This document shows positions 9,607 to 18,451 of a DNA stretch of 64,000 nt, piece by piece (position 1 is the first letter of the stretch; every line of letters starts with the position of its first letter). Source of the DNA: Flagellimonas profundi (GTDB lineage Bacteria > Bacteroidota > Bacteroidia > Flavobacteriales > Flavobacteriaceae); the NCBI RefSeq assembly GCF_017313275.1, contig NZ_JAFLNM010000002.1:544455-608454 (forward strand). Reading direction: 5' to 3'. The translations under genes and the position numbers were made by a program. Below the pieces are notes generated by a model. The model was not told where the DNA came from. It was given only the letters and a program-made list of their open reading frames with translations, and searched no databases.

Positions 9607-10938
9607 TTATTGATTTAAAATGTTTTCCAGCTCGGTCTTTTTGTTGATGACATCGACCATGGATTGCAAATACTCTTGTTGACTGGTATATAATTGGGTC
9701 TGGGCCTGCCTCAGCTCAAAACTGGTTGCCAAACCTTCGGAATATTTAATTTGATTTTTCTTTTCGATGCGCTCCGCAAGCTCCAAATTGTCCTTGTAGG
9801 TACCATACTGTTCTATGGCCAGGATATAATCACTTTTGGCACTTTCCAATTGAAGGCGGATCTGTGCCTGTGCTTCTGTAAATTGGGTTTTTGCTTTTTC
9901 CAAAGCAATCTTGGCCCGTTGGGTACTGGCACTTCTTTTTAAGGAACTAAAAATCGGAATATTAAGGTCTATCCCTAAAATAGATGAGCCAAACCATTGT
10001 TGGCCGCTATTTAAAAAGTTGAAATTGTCGCTAAAGGAATTCCCTCCATAATTGACAAAGGCGTTCAATGTGGGCAAAGCATAGCTTTTGGCCAATTTTA
10101 ACTCCAATGCCCGTTGTTGGTTGAGGTTCGCGGCCATTTTGTAGTCCACATTGTTTTCTATGTTGAATTCGGAATCAATCAATCCCAAATCAATTTTGCT
10201 TTGGGTAAGGTCGTCCAAGTTTTCCGTAAGCACAGTTGGGCTTTCAATGGGAAGCCCTAGAACAAGGTTCAACATTTGTAAGGTGATTTCCTCCATGCGA
10301 CGGGCATTTTTAAGTTGGTTGTCCACCGTGGATAGGGTTATCTGCAATTGGTCCACACTTTCTTCGTCACCCAGTCCGTTTTCGTAAATGCGCTTGGTTT
10401 CATAAAGATTTTCTTCAAGTGTAGCCTTGTTCCTCTCCGAGATCAATACGCTCTCCCGGGCCAGTAGTACGTTGCCATAAGCCTCTACAACGGCTTTTCG
10501 AACATCCAGTTCGGTTTTTTCCTTGTTGTTTTGACTATATTCCAAAAAGGTTTTGGTTGCTTGCACCCCAACAATGTAGGAGCCATCAAAAATTTGTTGT
10601 GTCAATGTCGCTGTTGCCGACATGGATTGTGCTTGTCCAAAAACAACTTCTTGGTATGTTCCAGGTTCCCCGCCAAAAAATTCCGCAGGAATCTGGGCAA
10701 CGGGTTGCTTTAATTGATTTTGATAACTCACTGCCCCGGAAATTTGAGGAAGTCCATCTGCAATGGTTTCCCATTTTTGTTTTTGTGCATCTATAATGTC
10801 TCTCGAGGCATTGATAGCGCTGTAATTGTGTTCCAATGCATAGGATATTGCCTGGTCCAAGCTAAAGCTGGGTATGGTATCTTGTGCAGATGCCATCCAG
10901 GGAAGTATGAGCAGTAGACTGATTAACGTTTTTCGCAT
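9607..10938 (-). CDS. TolC-family outer-membrane efflux channel
   Basis: A 443-residue protein with a signal peptide (MRKTLISLLLILPWMASAQ) and two OEP repeats of long alpha-helices (for example SLDQAISYALEHN near the start and the FELRQAQTQLYTSQQEYL helix near the end). It forms the outer-membrane exit duct of the tripartite efflux system encoded with it. Its start abuts the tetR stop directly (10938/10939), which supports co-transcription. Confidence 0.96.
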   Translation of the reverse strand: MRKTLISLLLILPWMASAQDTIPSFSLDQAISYALEHNYSAINASRDIIDAQKQKWETIADGLPQISGAVSYQNQLKQPVAQIPAEFFGGEPGTYQEVVFGQAQSMSATATLTQQIFDGSYIVGVQATKTFLEYSQNNKEKTELDVRKAVVEAYGNVLLARESVLISERNKATLEENLYETKRIYENGLGDEESVDQLQITLSTVDNQLKNARRMEEITLQMLNLVLGLPIESPTVLTENLDDLTQSKIDLGLIDSEFNIENNVDYKMAANLNQQRALELKLAKSYALPTLNAFVNYGGNSFSDNFNFLNSGQQWFGSSILGIDLNIPIFSSLKRSASTQRAKIALEKAKTQFTEAQAQIRLQLESAKSDYILAIEQYGTYKDNLELAERIEKKNQIKYSEGLATSFELRQAQTQLYTSQQEYLQSMVDVINKKTELENILNQ

Positions 10939-11544
10939 TTATTCTTGATTTGAATTGATGATTGAGTTGAGTATTTTTCTTCCTTTTGGCGTAACAATGC
11001 CTCTTAGGTGATATTCCAAATAGTTGTCCAACAATTGCGGTTGACTAAAAATATCGGTGGGGAAAAGTTTGTTGTTTTTAATGGCCATAACCCCGGTAAA
11101 ATAAATTCGGGATACAAATTCAACATTGAGATTGTCCCTGTATATCTCCATTTCCATGCCCCTCTTTACATTTTCCGAGACACATTTATTGGTGCACTCA
11201 AACTGTATTTCCATAAGGGACTTGAATATTTTGGGGTAATATTTTTGTAGCTGGTACAATGGTGAGGATTTTTCATCTTTCATATGGACCATGACGAATT
11301 TTTTAATCTCGTAGAGTTCTTCAATAGGGTTCTTTTCCAACGAAATGATATCGTTGATACCGCATGTGATAAATTCGGACATGGTCATGGTTGTTTGTTC
11401 GACCAAATCACTTTTGTTTTTGAAATAGGTGTAAATCGTTTTTTTGGATATCCCCATTTCATTGGCAAGATCGTCCATGGTAACGCTCTTGAACCCTAGG
11501 TTCAAAAACATTTCAGATGCTTTTTGTATAATACTTTCCTTCAT
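10939..11544 (-). CDS. TetR/AcrR-family repressor of the efflux operon
   Basis: A 201-residue regulator with a TetR N-terminal helix-turn-helix (about residues 1-50; GFKSVTMDDLANEMGISKKTIYTYFKNK) and a helical ligand-binding C-terminus of the kind found in Bacteroidota AcrR-like proteins. It is the first gene of the operon for the TolC, adaptor and RND genes. A perfect 12+12-bp inverted repeat covers its own -33 region, so autorepression is the likely mode, relieved by an unknown substrate of the pump. Confidence 0.95.
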   Translation of the reverse strand: MKESIIQKASEMFLNLGFKSVTMDDLANEMGISKKTIYTYFKNKSDLVEQTTMTMSEFITCGINDIISLEKNPIEELYEIKKFVMVHMKDEKSSPLYQLQKYYPKIFKSLMEIQFECTNKCVSENVKRGMEMEIYRDNLNVEFVSRIYFTGVMAIKNNKLFPTDIFSQPQLLDNYLEYHLRGIVTPKGRKILNSIINSNQE

Positions 11545-11554
11545 AATGAGGGGC

Positions 11555-11598
11555 CAAATGTATACATGGAAACTTTAAAAACAAAAAAAGTTTCCATG
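11555..11598 (-). promoter_or_regulatory. tetR promoter with perfect palindromic operator
   Basis: On the reverse strand the -7 box is TACATTTG (11555-11562) and a TTG-type -33 element lies at 11582-11584, 19 bp away. The -33 lies inside a perfect inverted repeat with arms CATGGAAACTTT (11565-11576) and AAAGTTTCCATG (11587-11598) and a 10-bp spacer. The start codon is at 11544, so the leader is only a few bases. The position is ideal for a TetR dimer or dimer pair to block RNA polymerase. Confidence 0.75.
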
Positions 11599-11761
11599 GT
11601 TTTACATTTTTTTAACGAAGGATTGATTTTTTGTTTAAATGGATTCCTTTCCATTTACCAACACGGGGCTAAGTTGGGGATCCTTGTTCTCGGTGTCGGC
11701 ATCAATTTTGCCCAATCGCCAAAAAAAAGGACTGAATCGTGGTACGTATTTCTTTTTATGG

Positions 11762-12199
11762 CTATTCTTCTTTTGCTTTATCATGATTCTCGTTTTTGAT
11801 TTTTTCAACATATGCTTTAAAGGCTTCTTCGCCCTCCTCTTTCCAAAATTGGTCATAGTGTTTCCACTCATCAAAATCCCTTCTCCAGGGCGTACATTTA
11901 TTGGAGGATTTAATTTTCTTTTTGTGACTTGAGCCTCCCTTGCTTTTTCCACCGCCACCTCCTCCAAAGCCAAATAATAGTTTAGCAAGGATGAAAATTC
12001 CAAGGGCCTGCCAATAGGTAACCGTTCCCACACCAAAAAGGTCGGGCATGAGCCAGTTCCAAAGCCTCATCAACAAGTAGTTGGCCAACAGGAATATCAG
12101 TACGCCCAGTATGACCATGGCAATAACTTTAACCACTTTTTTTACGGTATTTTCCACCTTCTTTTCTACAGCCTTCTCAAATTCTTTTTTATGTTCCAT
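11762..12199 (-). CDS. Membrane protein coupled to the ECF sigma factor
   Basis: A 145-residue protein: a charged N-terminal helix (MEHKKEFEKAVEKKVENTVKK), two hydrophobic segments (about residues 23-45 and 60-77), a Gly-rich hinge with six consecutive glycines, and a charged C-terminal tail rich in Lys, Glu and Trp. The start overlaps the end of the sigma gene by 11 bp, so the pair is co-translated. A role as sigma-factor partner or anti-sigma is an inference from coupling; no zinc-finger motif is present. An overlapping frame at 11635-12036 is a shadow. Confidence 0.8.
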   Translation of the reverse strand: MEHKKEFEKAVEKKVENTVKKVVKVIAMVILGVLIFLLANYLLMRLWNWLMPDLFGVGTVTYWQALGIFILAKLLFGFGGGGGGKSKGGSSHKKKIKSSNKCTPWRRDFDEWKHYDQFWKEEGEEAFKAYVEKIKNENHDKAKEE

Positions 12200-12737
12200 A
12201 ACTCAGTTCTTTTAAATTCTCCAATGTTTTTGATAATTCCGACATGGCACGATGTCTTCGGGACATCAGGGTTCCTGCCGGTATTCCGGTTTTTTCTGCT
12301 ATTTGTTTGTAATTGTATCCTTCAAAATCTATGGCAATGATGATGTCCCTGTATGCCGGTTTTAAATCTTCAACGGCATTTTTAACGGCTTGCTCCATTT
12401 CTGGGGAATATCGGTTGTCCGCATCACCATAAAATAATTCCGCAAATTCCCGCCATTGTTGATCAATATCCTCGCTGGGCAGTTTTCTTTCTTTTTTGCC
12501 ACGCATAATATCTATGATCCTGTTCCGTATGGCATTGTACACAAAGCCGCCCACATTGGTTATGGGCAGAGCATCGTCCGATCGGGAAAACATCCGTAAA
12601 GCAACATCCTGTACAATGTCCTCAGCTTCACGCTCCGATGTATCCCTGATCTTGGACTTCACGTAGGAGCGCAGCGATCCGTACTCCTCATTAAAGAAGT
12701 TGGCCAGATTGTTACGGTTATCGGTTTTGCTTGCCAT
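12189..12737 (-). CDS. ECF-type RNA polymerase sigma factor
   Basis: A 182-residue sigma-70 family protein. Region 2 (about residues 20-80) includes EAEDIVQDVALRMF, and region 4 (about 125-175) includes the helix-turn-helix NYKQIAEKTGIPAGTLMSRRHRAM. It directs transcription of an unknown regulon. It overlaps the membrane-protein gene downstream, a common arrangement for a sigma factor and its membrane partner. It is divergent from the prenyl synthase gene across a 173-bp spacer. Confidence 0.94.
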   Translation of the reverse strand: MASKTDNRNNLANFFNEEYGSLRSYVKSKIRDTSEREAEDIVQDVALRMFSRSDDALPITNVGGFVYNAIRNRIIDIMRGKKERKLPSEDIDQQWREFAELFYGDADNRYSPEMEQAVKNAVEDLKPAYRDIIIAIDFEGYNYKQIAEKTGIPAGTLMSRRHRAMSELSKTLENLKELSYGT

Positions 12738-12910
12738 TCAGTTGGATCAGGTTGCTTTTCACTTATAGAGACGAATAAAAATTATTTCATTGCAGTTTTT
12801 CTGAAATTTTTTCAAAACGGAGCCCATTTTTCAAATTTGGATACTACGAATCCATGTTTTAAGCTGGAGTCTTCATCTCAAATTCAATATTTGAATGTAT
12901 TTTTGGCTCC

Positions 12911-13894
12911 ATGTCAGATATCGATATCATTAGTCAGTATAGGGAGCAGTTTGTTACGGATCTTAAGGCAAGGACCCAGTTAGGGGAGCCTAAGAATTTG
13001 TATGAACCTGTACAATATATTTTGGGGTTGGGAGGTAAAAGAATGCGGCCCATACTTACTTTAATGACGGCCGAGGCCTTTGGAGGAAAAGCCAAAGATG
13101 CGCTGGATGCCGCCTTGGCGGTAGAAATGTTCCATAATTTTTCCTTGGTACACGATGATATTATGGACGATGCACCATTACGAAGGGGAAAAACCACGGT
13201 GCATGAAAAATGGGATGTGAACACGGGAATCCTTTCGGGCGATGCCATGTTGATTTTGTCCTATCAATTTTTTGAAAGCTATCCGGCAGAAACATATTTT
13301 AAACTGACCAAGTTGTTCAGCAAAACGGCCCTTGAGGTATGCGAAGGCCAACAATATGATGTGGATTTTGAGACCCGTGACGATGTAACAATCCCGGAGT
13401 ATTTGAAAATGATCGAATATAAAACTTCGGTTCTGGTCGCTGCTGCGATGAAGATGGGTGCCATTGTGGCCAATGGATCTGAGAAGGATGCAGACGCCAT
13501 TTATGAGTTTGGTCGTAATCTAGGTATTGCATTCCAATTGCAGGACGATTACTTGGATGCTTTTGGCGACCCCAAAACTTTTGGTAAACAGGTCGGGGGG
13601 GATATTATGGAAAACAAAAAGACTTATTTGTACTTAAAATCCTTGGAAAAAGCCTCTAAGGACGATCAAGATGGTTTGTTGCACCTATACTCCATTAAAC
13701 CAGAAGATTCCACCGCGAAAGTAGCCGCGGTAACAACTATTTTTAAGGAAAGTGGTGCCGTGGAAGAAACCAAAAAGGCCATAAAAAGTTTTACTCAAAA
13801 GGCGTTTGATGCTTTGGCGGAAACCGAACTTCCAGAGAAAAATAAGGCATTGCTAAAGCAATTTGGCGAAAGTTTGATGGAGCGGACCACTTAA
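12911..13894 (+). CDS. Polyprenyl (geranylgeranyl/farnesyl-type) diphosphate synthase
   Basis: A 327-residue trans-isoprenyl diphosphate synthase. The first Asp-rich motif is DDIMD in LVHDDIMDDAPLRRGK (about residues 80-95), and the second is DDYLD in LQDDYLDAFGD (about 213-223). The enzyme condenses isopentenyl diphosphate with allylic diphosphates to make C15-C20 or longer chains. It converges on lycopene cyclase with a 4-bp overlap of stops, so its product probably feeds carotenoid synthesis as well as quinones. Chain length cannot be decided from motifs alone. Confidence 0.95.
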   Translation: MSDIDIISQYREQFVTDLKARTQLGEPKNLYEPVQYILGLGGKRMRPILTLMTAEAFGGKAKDALDAALAVEMFHNFSLVHDDIMDDAPLRRGKTTVHEKWDVNTGILSGDAMLILSYQFFESYPAETYFKLTKLFSKTALEVCEGQQYDVDFETRDDVTIPEYLKMIEYKTSVLVAAAMKMGAIVANGSEKDADAIYEFGRNLGIAFQLQDDYLDAFGDPKTFGKQVGGDIMENKKTYLYLKSLEKASKDDQDGLLHLYSIKPEDSTAKVAAVTTIFKESGAVEETKKAIKSFTQKAFDALAETELPEKNKALLKQFGESLMERTT

Positions 13895-15033
13895 AAGATC
13901 CGCTTAAACAAAGCTTTAATAAACGGCATGGGCTTGGGAGCCGTTACAATTTTGAGCTCTTCCCATAAATTGGTTTCATTCTCGAGAAATTTTAAGATCA
14001 GCGAAGCTTTTCTTCTTTTGAACATCGACTCAAAAATTTCGTGTCCCAAGTGATTGTTCTCGTACAGAATATCCAACAAAAGCATATCGTAAAAAGTAAA
14101 CCTGCTTTTTTGGTAAAATTGGGATAATGGTTTGCCTGCCTTTACATGTTCCACCAATTTGGGTACTTGCCTACTTGTGTTGTAAAAGGTATAACCTGTA
14201 CTTGGTTTTGCCCATCCACCGACAATTCCAATATAAAATATCCGGTCGGAATTGTGCTTATGGAACGGATAACAGGTCATTGGGATACTACCATATTCAG
14301 TTTCTTCAATCGTGTATGGAGTGTCGCCAAACTTGGTTTTAATATATGTTTTGATGGCTTCCTCGTACTCATTTGTTTCCAATAAATGCTCAGAGAACAA
14401 GGTGTACTCCACCAAGGCTTGGTTTTCCGAAAAAGGAAGCACATACATAAAGCGCGTGTTGCCTTTTTGGGGGACCGAAAAGTCCATAAAAGTGGCTTCT
14501 CCAAATTTAAATACCGACTGTTCGGTTTTTATTGTCCATCCTACAAAATGTTGTTGTAAAACGGGGAATTTACTTTGTTTTAAAGGGATTGAAGCATCAT
14601 ACAGACTGGAAAATACCGTTTGTCCTGTATATTTTTTAGAGGCAGTGGTCACTAAAACCTCTTTTTCTTGCTCATCAACATCGGTTACTTCTTCCTGCGC
14701 CCAGGTAATGTTGGGATAGGCTTTTACCTTAGGTAAATAGTGGTTGTTGAAGTCAATACCGCGTAACATCTTGTAGGTGTATGGTGCAATGGAAGTTGAT
14801 TTTTGAAGTTGTTGACCGCCTACATAAATATGGTCCCAAGTTTTATAAATCAACCCATCATAAGGGCCATTACCCCGTTCCCAAAAACACCAGGTACGGT
14901 CGTTTTTGGATTTGTTGTCCTTATCCAGCACCAAAATGGATTTGGAAGCAAAGAACTCGTCCTTGCCCAAGGCATCGGCCAACAAAAGGCCGGCAGCTCC
15001 CGCTCCTATGATGATGTAATCGTAATGGGGCAT
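13891..15033 (-). CDS. crtY: Lycopene beta-cyclase, CrtY type
   Basis: A 380-residue flavoprotein. The N-terminal FAD-binding GxGxxG is YDYIIIGAGAAGLLLA (about residues 4-19), followed by the characteristic DRTWCFWE (about 44-52). It cyclises the ends of lycopene to beta-carotene, the precursor of zeaxanthin-type yellow pigments. The rest of the carotenoid pathway (crtB, crtI, crtZ) is not in the window. It is convergent with the prenyl diphosphate synthase gene. Confidence 0.95.
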   Translation of the reverse strand: MPHYDYIIIGAGAAGLLLADALGKDEFFASKSILVLDKDNKSKNDRTWCFWERGNGPYDGLIYKTWDHIYVGGQQLQKSTSIAPYTYKMLRGIDFNNHYLPKVKAYPNITWAQEEVTDVDEQEKEVLVTTASKKYTGQTVFSSLYDASIPLKQSKFPVLQQHFVGWTIKTEQSVFKFGEATFMDFSVPQKGNTRFMYVLPFSENQALVEYTLFSEHLLETNEYEEAIKTYIKTKFGDTPYTIEETEYGSIPMTCYPFHKHNSDRIFYIGIVGGWAKPSTGYTFYNTSRQVPKLVEHVKAGKPLSQFYQKSRFTFYDMLLLDILYENNHLGHEIFESMFKRRKASLILKFLENETNLWEELKIVTAPKPMPFIKALFKRIF

Positions 15034-15137
15034 TCTTCAAAAATAAGAAATGTGAAGTGTTGAATATTACTTTTCATCAAACAGTAGACAGGATAAAACA
15101 CTAATGCTCCTTCGAGAATCTTTTGACAATATTATAT

Positions 15138-16052
15138 CTAATGGGAAAATTTGAAATTAAAAACATCCGGTCGAGCGTAATGCCCAACTACATCAAACAT
15201 TCTTTTTGCTTTTATTATATCCTGTAAATTGATATCCGCATATAGGATTCCTTCTTCTGCTTCTAAAGGTCCTGCGATTATTTTTCCGTTGGGCGCAATA
15301 ATGAGACTATTGCCCACATTTATCCATTCCCTGTCTTTAGGGTAAAGGTTCTTAAATTCAAATTCATCAGGAATATTATCCATTTTTAGGGCCATACAGG
15401 TACTTATTACAAACAATCCTCCTTCTCTTGCAATATGTTGCATGGACTGAATCCAGTTTGGACTTTTATCCCAAGTGGGTGAAGTCAAAATTTGCGTACC
15501 CATTTCATAGATTGCCGTTCGAGCCAAGGGCATATAGTTTTCCCAACAGATCAATCCAGCTATTTTCCCAACAGAGGTGTCATAAGACGATAGCGTACTG
15601 CCATCGCCTCGAGACCAAACCAATCGTTCTCCACCTGTAGGAATCAACTTTCGGTGTTTACCCAGGATTTTTCCGTTATGGTCAATAAACAAAAGACTAT
15701 TAAATAAGCTAGTATTACTGGTTTCTGAATTACGCTCATGCAATCCGATTACAACATTGATTTTTGCTTCTTTGGCGGCCTTGCATAGTTTAATTGTGAA
15801 TGCATCGGGAATAGAAACAGCATTTTCCACCAATCTTAAATAAAGCTCGTTTAATTCTGCTCCTTTACTATTGGGAACAAGCCATACCCAATCTGGATAT
15901 CCAGAGATAAATGCTTCTGGAAATACAATAAGTTCGGCTCCCTTTCCCCCAGCTTCTTTAATGGCATTGCAGGCTTTCTCAACTGTTCTTTCTTTATCAA
16001 GGAAAACAGGGGTAAGTTGGGCAGCGGCTACTTTTTTTATATTTCTGGCCAT
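15138..16052 (-). CDS. Nitrilase-family carbon-nitrogen hydrolase
   Basis: A 304-residue protein with the complete nitrilase triad in order: Glu in VFPEAFISGYPDW (about residue 45), Lys in HRKLIPTGGERLVW (about 130), and Cys in LICWENYMPLAR (about 165). The context CWEN and the PEAFxxGYP motif are those of true nitrilases (nitrile to carboxylate plus ammonia) rather than amidases or beta-ureidopropionases. It is probably cytoplasmic with a normal length. It starts 49 bp after the TonB receptor gene and might be transcribed with it, though no functional link is obvious. Confidence 0.92.
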   Translation of the reverse strand: MARNIKKVAAAQLTPVFLDKERTVEKACNAIKEAGGKGAELIVFPEAFISGYPDWVWLVPNSKGAELNELYLRLVENAVSIPDAFTIKLCKAAKEAKINVVIGLHERNSETSNTSLFNSLLFIDHNGKILGKHRKLIPTGGERLVWSRGDGSTLSSYDTSVGKIAGLICWENYMPLARTAIYEMGTQILTSPTWDKSPNWIQSMQHIAREGGLFVISTCMALKMDNIPDEFEFKNLYPKDREWINVGNSLIIAPNGKIIAGPLEAEEGILYADINLQDIIKAKRMFDVVGHYARPDVFNFKFSH

Positions 16053-16101
16053 ATGAATCGATTTACATTTCCTATGTAAGGTAGTTAATCTTTATTCAAC
16101 T

Positions 16102-18372
16102 CTAAAAAACCGTATACCGTAATCCAAAAAAACCACGTATGCCCTGATTGGGTCCGTACACATAAGAAGGGTCGAAGGTAAGTGCATAGGGATTGTTCTG
16201 AGTTGCCACGGCATTGCCGCTATTGTCAAACGTGACTTCCTTGTCAAAAGGGTCGTTAGCCCGTGCGATAATAAATGGGTTGCCACGGTTTGGTGTCCAA
16301 TCCAATAAGTTTTTCACTCCTCCATACACCTCAAAATTGTTCAGTCCTTTGTAGGTAAATTGAATGTTCTGGATGCTCCAAGTGGGTGAATACTCACTTC
16401 GTGGGTCCATATCGCCCAAAAGAGGCAGTCGCATCGGTCCGTACAAGTTCCCTGTATAATCCGCGGTAAGCTTTAGCGAATGAAAAGTGTACGATAAATT
16501 CCACGTAGCTGTAATACTTTCGGTTAGGATTTGCTGTTGGGTAACCCCATTTTCGGTGCTACTTACGTCTTGCCAAGTGGCCCCGACCATAATCTTAAAA
16601 CTGCTCGGAAATGCTATGTCCAAGTTGGCGCTTACCCCTTGGGAAACCGATTTTCCGTCTAGGTTATCATAAATGATTTGGTTGGGATCAGTCTCATAAT
16701 CTGGGAGGATAACGTTCGAGAATCGAGTGTAAAATGCAGAAGCATCCAACCCGATGAAAGTACCATTGTCGCTATATATTTTCTTCAAATAATTGATGTT
16801 TACATTCACGGAGCGTTCTGGCTTCAGTTCTTCTGCTATGATAACCTCCCTAGACCCTGTAAGCGCTGCATGATCTTCGGTAAACAAGTTGACTACACGA
16901 AATCCAGTACCCGCATTTACCCGAAAGATATCGTTGTCGGAAACCTTCCACTTGTAAGCTGCTCGTGGGGTTAGAATGTTGCCGTGGCGTTGGTCATAAT
17001 CGTACCGTAGTCCGGCCAAAAAAGAATGTTTTGGAGCAAAGGTGTATTCGTCCTGTGCAAATACACTAGGAATCCAGATATTGTCGGCCTCGGTGGTCGC
17101 GGGCGTATTGTCGTCGTAATAATTATAACGGATTGCACTCCCCAACAACAGATCGTGATTCCCAGCCGCCTTGTCCCAGGTCAATTGCGCAAAACCAATA
17201 CGTTGGTCCGCCAAATATTCCGTATCGCCGTATACCGAGTTTTGATTGTGATCATTATAGGAGAAGGAGAGGAGGAACTTTTCCTTGAACGGCAACTGAT
17301 ATTTCCCTAGCAATTCCCATCTTCGGGTATAAATGCTTTCCCCATAGATTTCATCCCCGCCTCGGTACTCTGGGGTCCACTGCATTTCGCCACCCCAGCG
17401 GTCCTCGTAGAAAAACCGTCCTGCCAAAGAGAACAACCGGTTGTCCTCTCTTTCAAAATCCCATTTTTGAAATATGGAGATGCGGTCCTGAAGGGTCAGA
17501 TCGGTAAAATTATCACCGTTATTGTCCACAGGAACATCATAATTGAAGTAGTTGAGGCCCAAAAGCAGGTTCGTTTTATCACTGACCGATATTTTACTGC
17601 CCACATCCAAATTATACTCTCCCCAGCCTGTGGCAAAGCCATCGGCAAAAAATTCGGGTGCACTCAAAGCATTTTTTGTAATGATGTTGATGAGTCCACC
17701 GACCGCTTCGCTGCCATAAAGTGAGGAGGCGGGACCTTTAACGATTTCAATCTGCTCGATCAGGGAGTTTGGGATGCCTGTGAGGCCATACACTGTACCC
17801 AAACCACTTACAATGGGCATCCCATCGATAAGAACAAGGGTATATGGTCCCTCCAATCCATTGATATGGATATCGCCCGTATTACACACGTTACAATTGA
17901 TCTGTGGACGAACCCCGTTCACATTTTGAAGGGCATCAAAAACGCTGGCGGTAGGGTTCTTTTTCAAAAACGTAGGGGAGTAGACCTCCACTGGCACAGG
18001 ACTTTCCAATCGGCTTACCGGTTTTAGGGTGCCCGTCACTACTGTTTCGTCCAAACTTTGTGCGGAGGGTTCCAATTGTATGTTGATGGTTTTATTGGCT
18101 CCTGCTCCTAGGCTGATTTTGGTTTGATACGGTTGATATCCCAATGAAGTCACTAAAACCACATAATCTCCTGCCTGAATGTTGGTCAGCTCAAATACAC
18201 CATCAATATCCGTGGCCGTTCCTATTTCAGTTTCTTTCAACAGCACGTTGGCTAAGGGCAAGGGCTCTCCGTTGCTGGTAACCTTACCGTTCAAAGATGC
18301 CGATTGGGCAAAACAATAATTGCAAGCCAAGGCCATCCATAAGAAGGCGAGATGTCTGTAGATTGATTTCAA
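16102..18372 (-). CDS. TonB-dependent outer-membrane receptor (metal/metallophore uptake)
   Basis: A 756-residue receptor. It has a signal peptide, a carboxypeptidase-regulatory-like domain (about residues 27-105; SLNGKVTSNGEPLPLANVLL), a plug (about 115-235; the NGVRPQINCNVCNTGDIHINGLEGPYT motif with a Cys pair, then SSLYGSEAVGGLINIIT) and a 22-strand barrel ending in Phe. No ATG gives a full signal peptide, and TTG at 18372 does (MKSIYRHLAFLWMALACNYCFAQ). It is divergent from a DtxR-family regulator and a ZIP transporter gene with a shared operator candidate, so uptake of a metal or its chelate is likely; which metal is unknown. Confidence 0.94.
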   Translation of the reverse strand: MKSIYRHLAFLWMALACNYCFAQSASLNGKVTSNGEPLPLANVLLKETEIGTATDIDGVFELTNIQAGDYVVLVTSLGYQPYQTKISLGAGANKTINIQLEPSAQSLDETVVTGTLKPVSRLESPVPVEVYSPTFLKKNPTASVFDALQNVNGVRPQINCNVCNTGDIHINGLEGPYTLVLIDGMPIVSGLGTVYGLTGIPNSLIEQIEIVKGPASSLYGSEAVGGLINIITKNALSAPEFFADGFATGWGEYNLDVGSKISVSDKTNLLLGLNYFNYDVPVDNNGDNFTDLTLQDRISIFQKWDFEREDNRLFSLAGRFFYEDRWGGEMQWTPEYRGGDEIYGESIYTRRWELLGKYQLPFKEKFLLSFSYNDHNQNSVYGDTEYLADQRIGFAQLTWDKAAGNHDLLLGSAIRYNYYDDNTPATTEADNIWIPSVFAQDEYTFAPKHSFLAGLRYDYDQRHGNILTPRAAYKWKVSDNDIFRVNAGTGFRVVNLFTEDHAALTGSREVIIAEELKPERSVNVNINYLKKIYSDNGTFIGLDASAFYTRFSNVILPDYETDPNQIIYDNLDGKSVSQGVSANLDIAFPSSFKIMVGATWQDVSSTENGVTQQQILTESITATWNLSYTFHSLKLTADYTGNLYGPMRLPLLGDMDPRSEYSPTWSIQNIQFTYKGLNNFEVYGGVKNLLDWTPNRGNPFIIARANDPFDKEVTFDNSGNAVATQNNPYALTFDPSYVYGPNQGIRGFFGLRYTVF

Positions 18373-18388
18373 TTAATAAAAATTTAAA

Positions 18389-18415
18389 TTTAGACAAAAC
18401 TAAAAATAGATTTTG
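18389..18415. promoter_or_regulatory. Candidate DtxR/MntR operator over divergent promoters
   Basis: TTTAGACAAAACTAAA at 18389-18404 is an inverted repeat (TTTAG, 6-bp spacer, CTAAA) resembling DtxR/MntR-family operators. It contains the reverse-strand -7 box TAGTTTTG (18395-18402) of the TonB receptor, whose start codon is 16 bp further. On the forward strand TAGATTTTG (18407-18415), one base longer than the consensus box, may be the DtxR-gene promoter, which would imply autoregulation. Confidence 0.6.
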
Positions 18416-18451
18416 TTAAATAAAAATGTATTTTTGAAAAAAGATTTTTTA

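Noticed and set aside
11635..12036. 133-codon frame overlapping the sigma-coupled membrane protein
   Set aside because: It is the out-of-frame shadow of the real gene at 11762-12199, which has transmembrane helices and the expected coupling.
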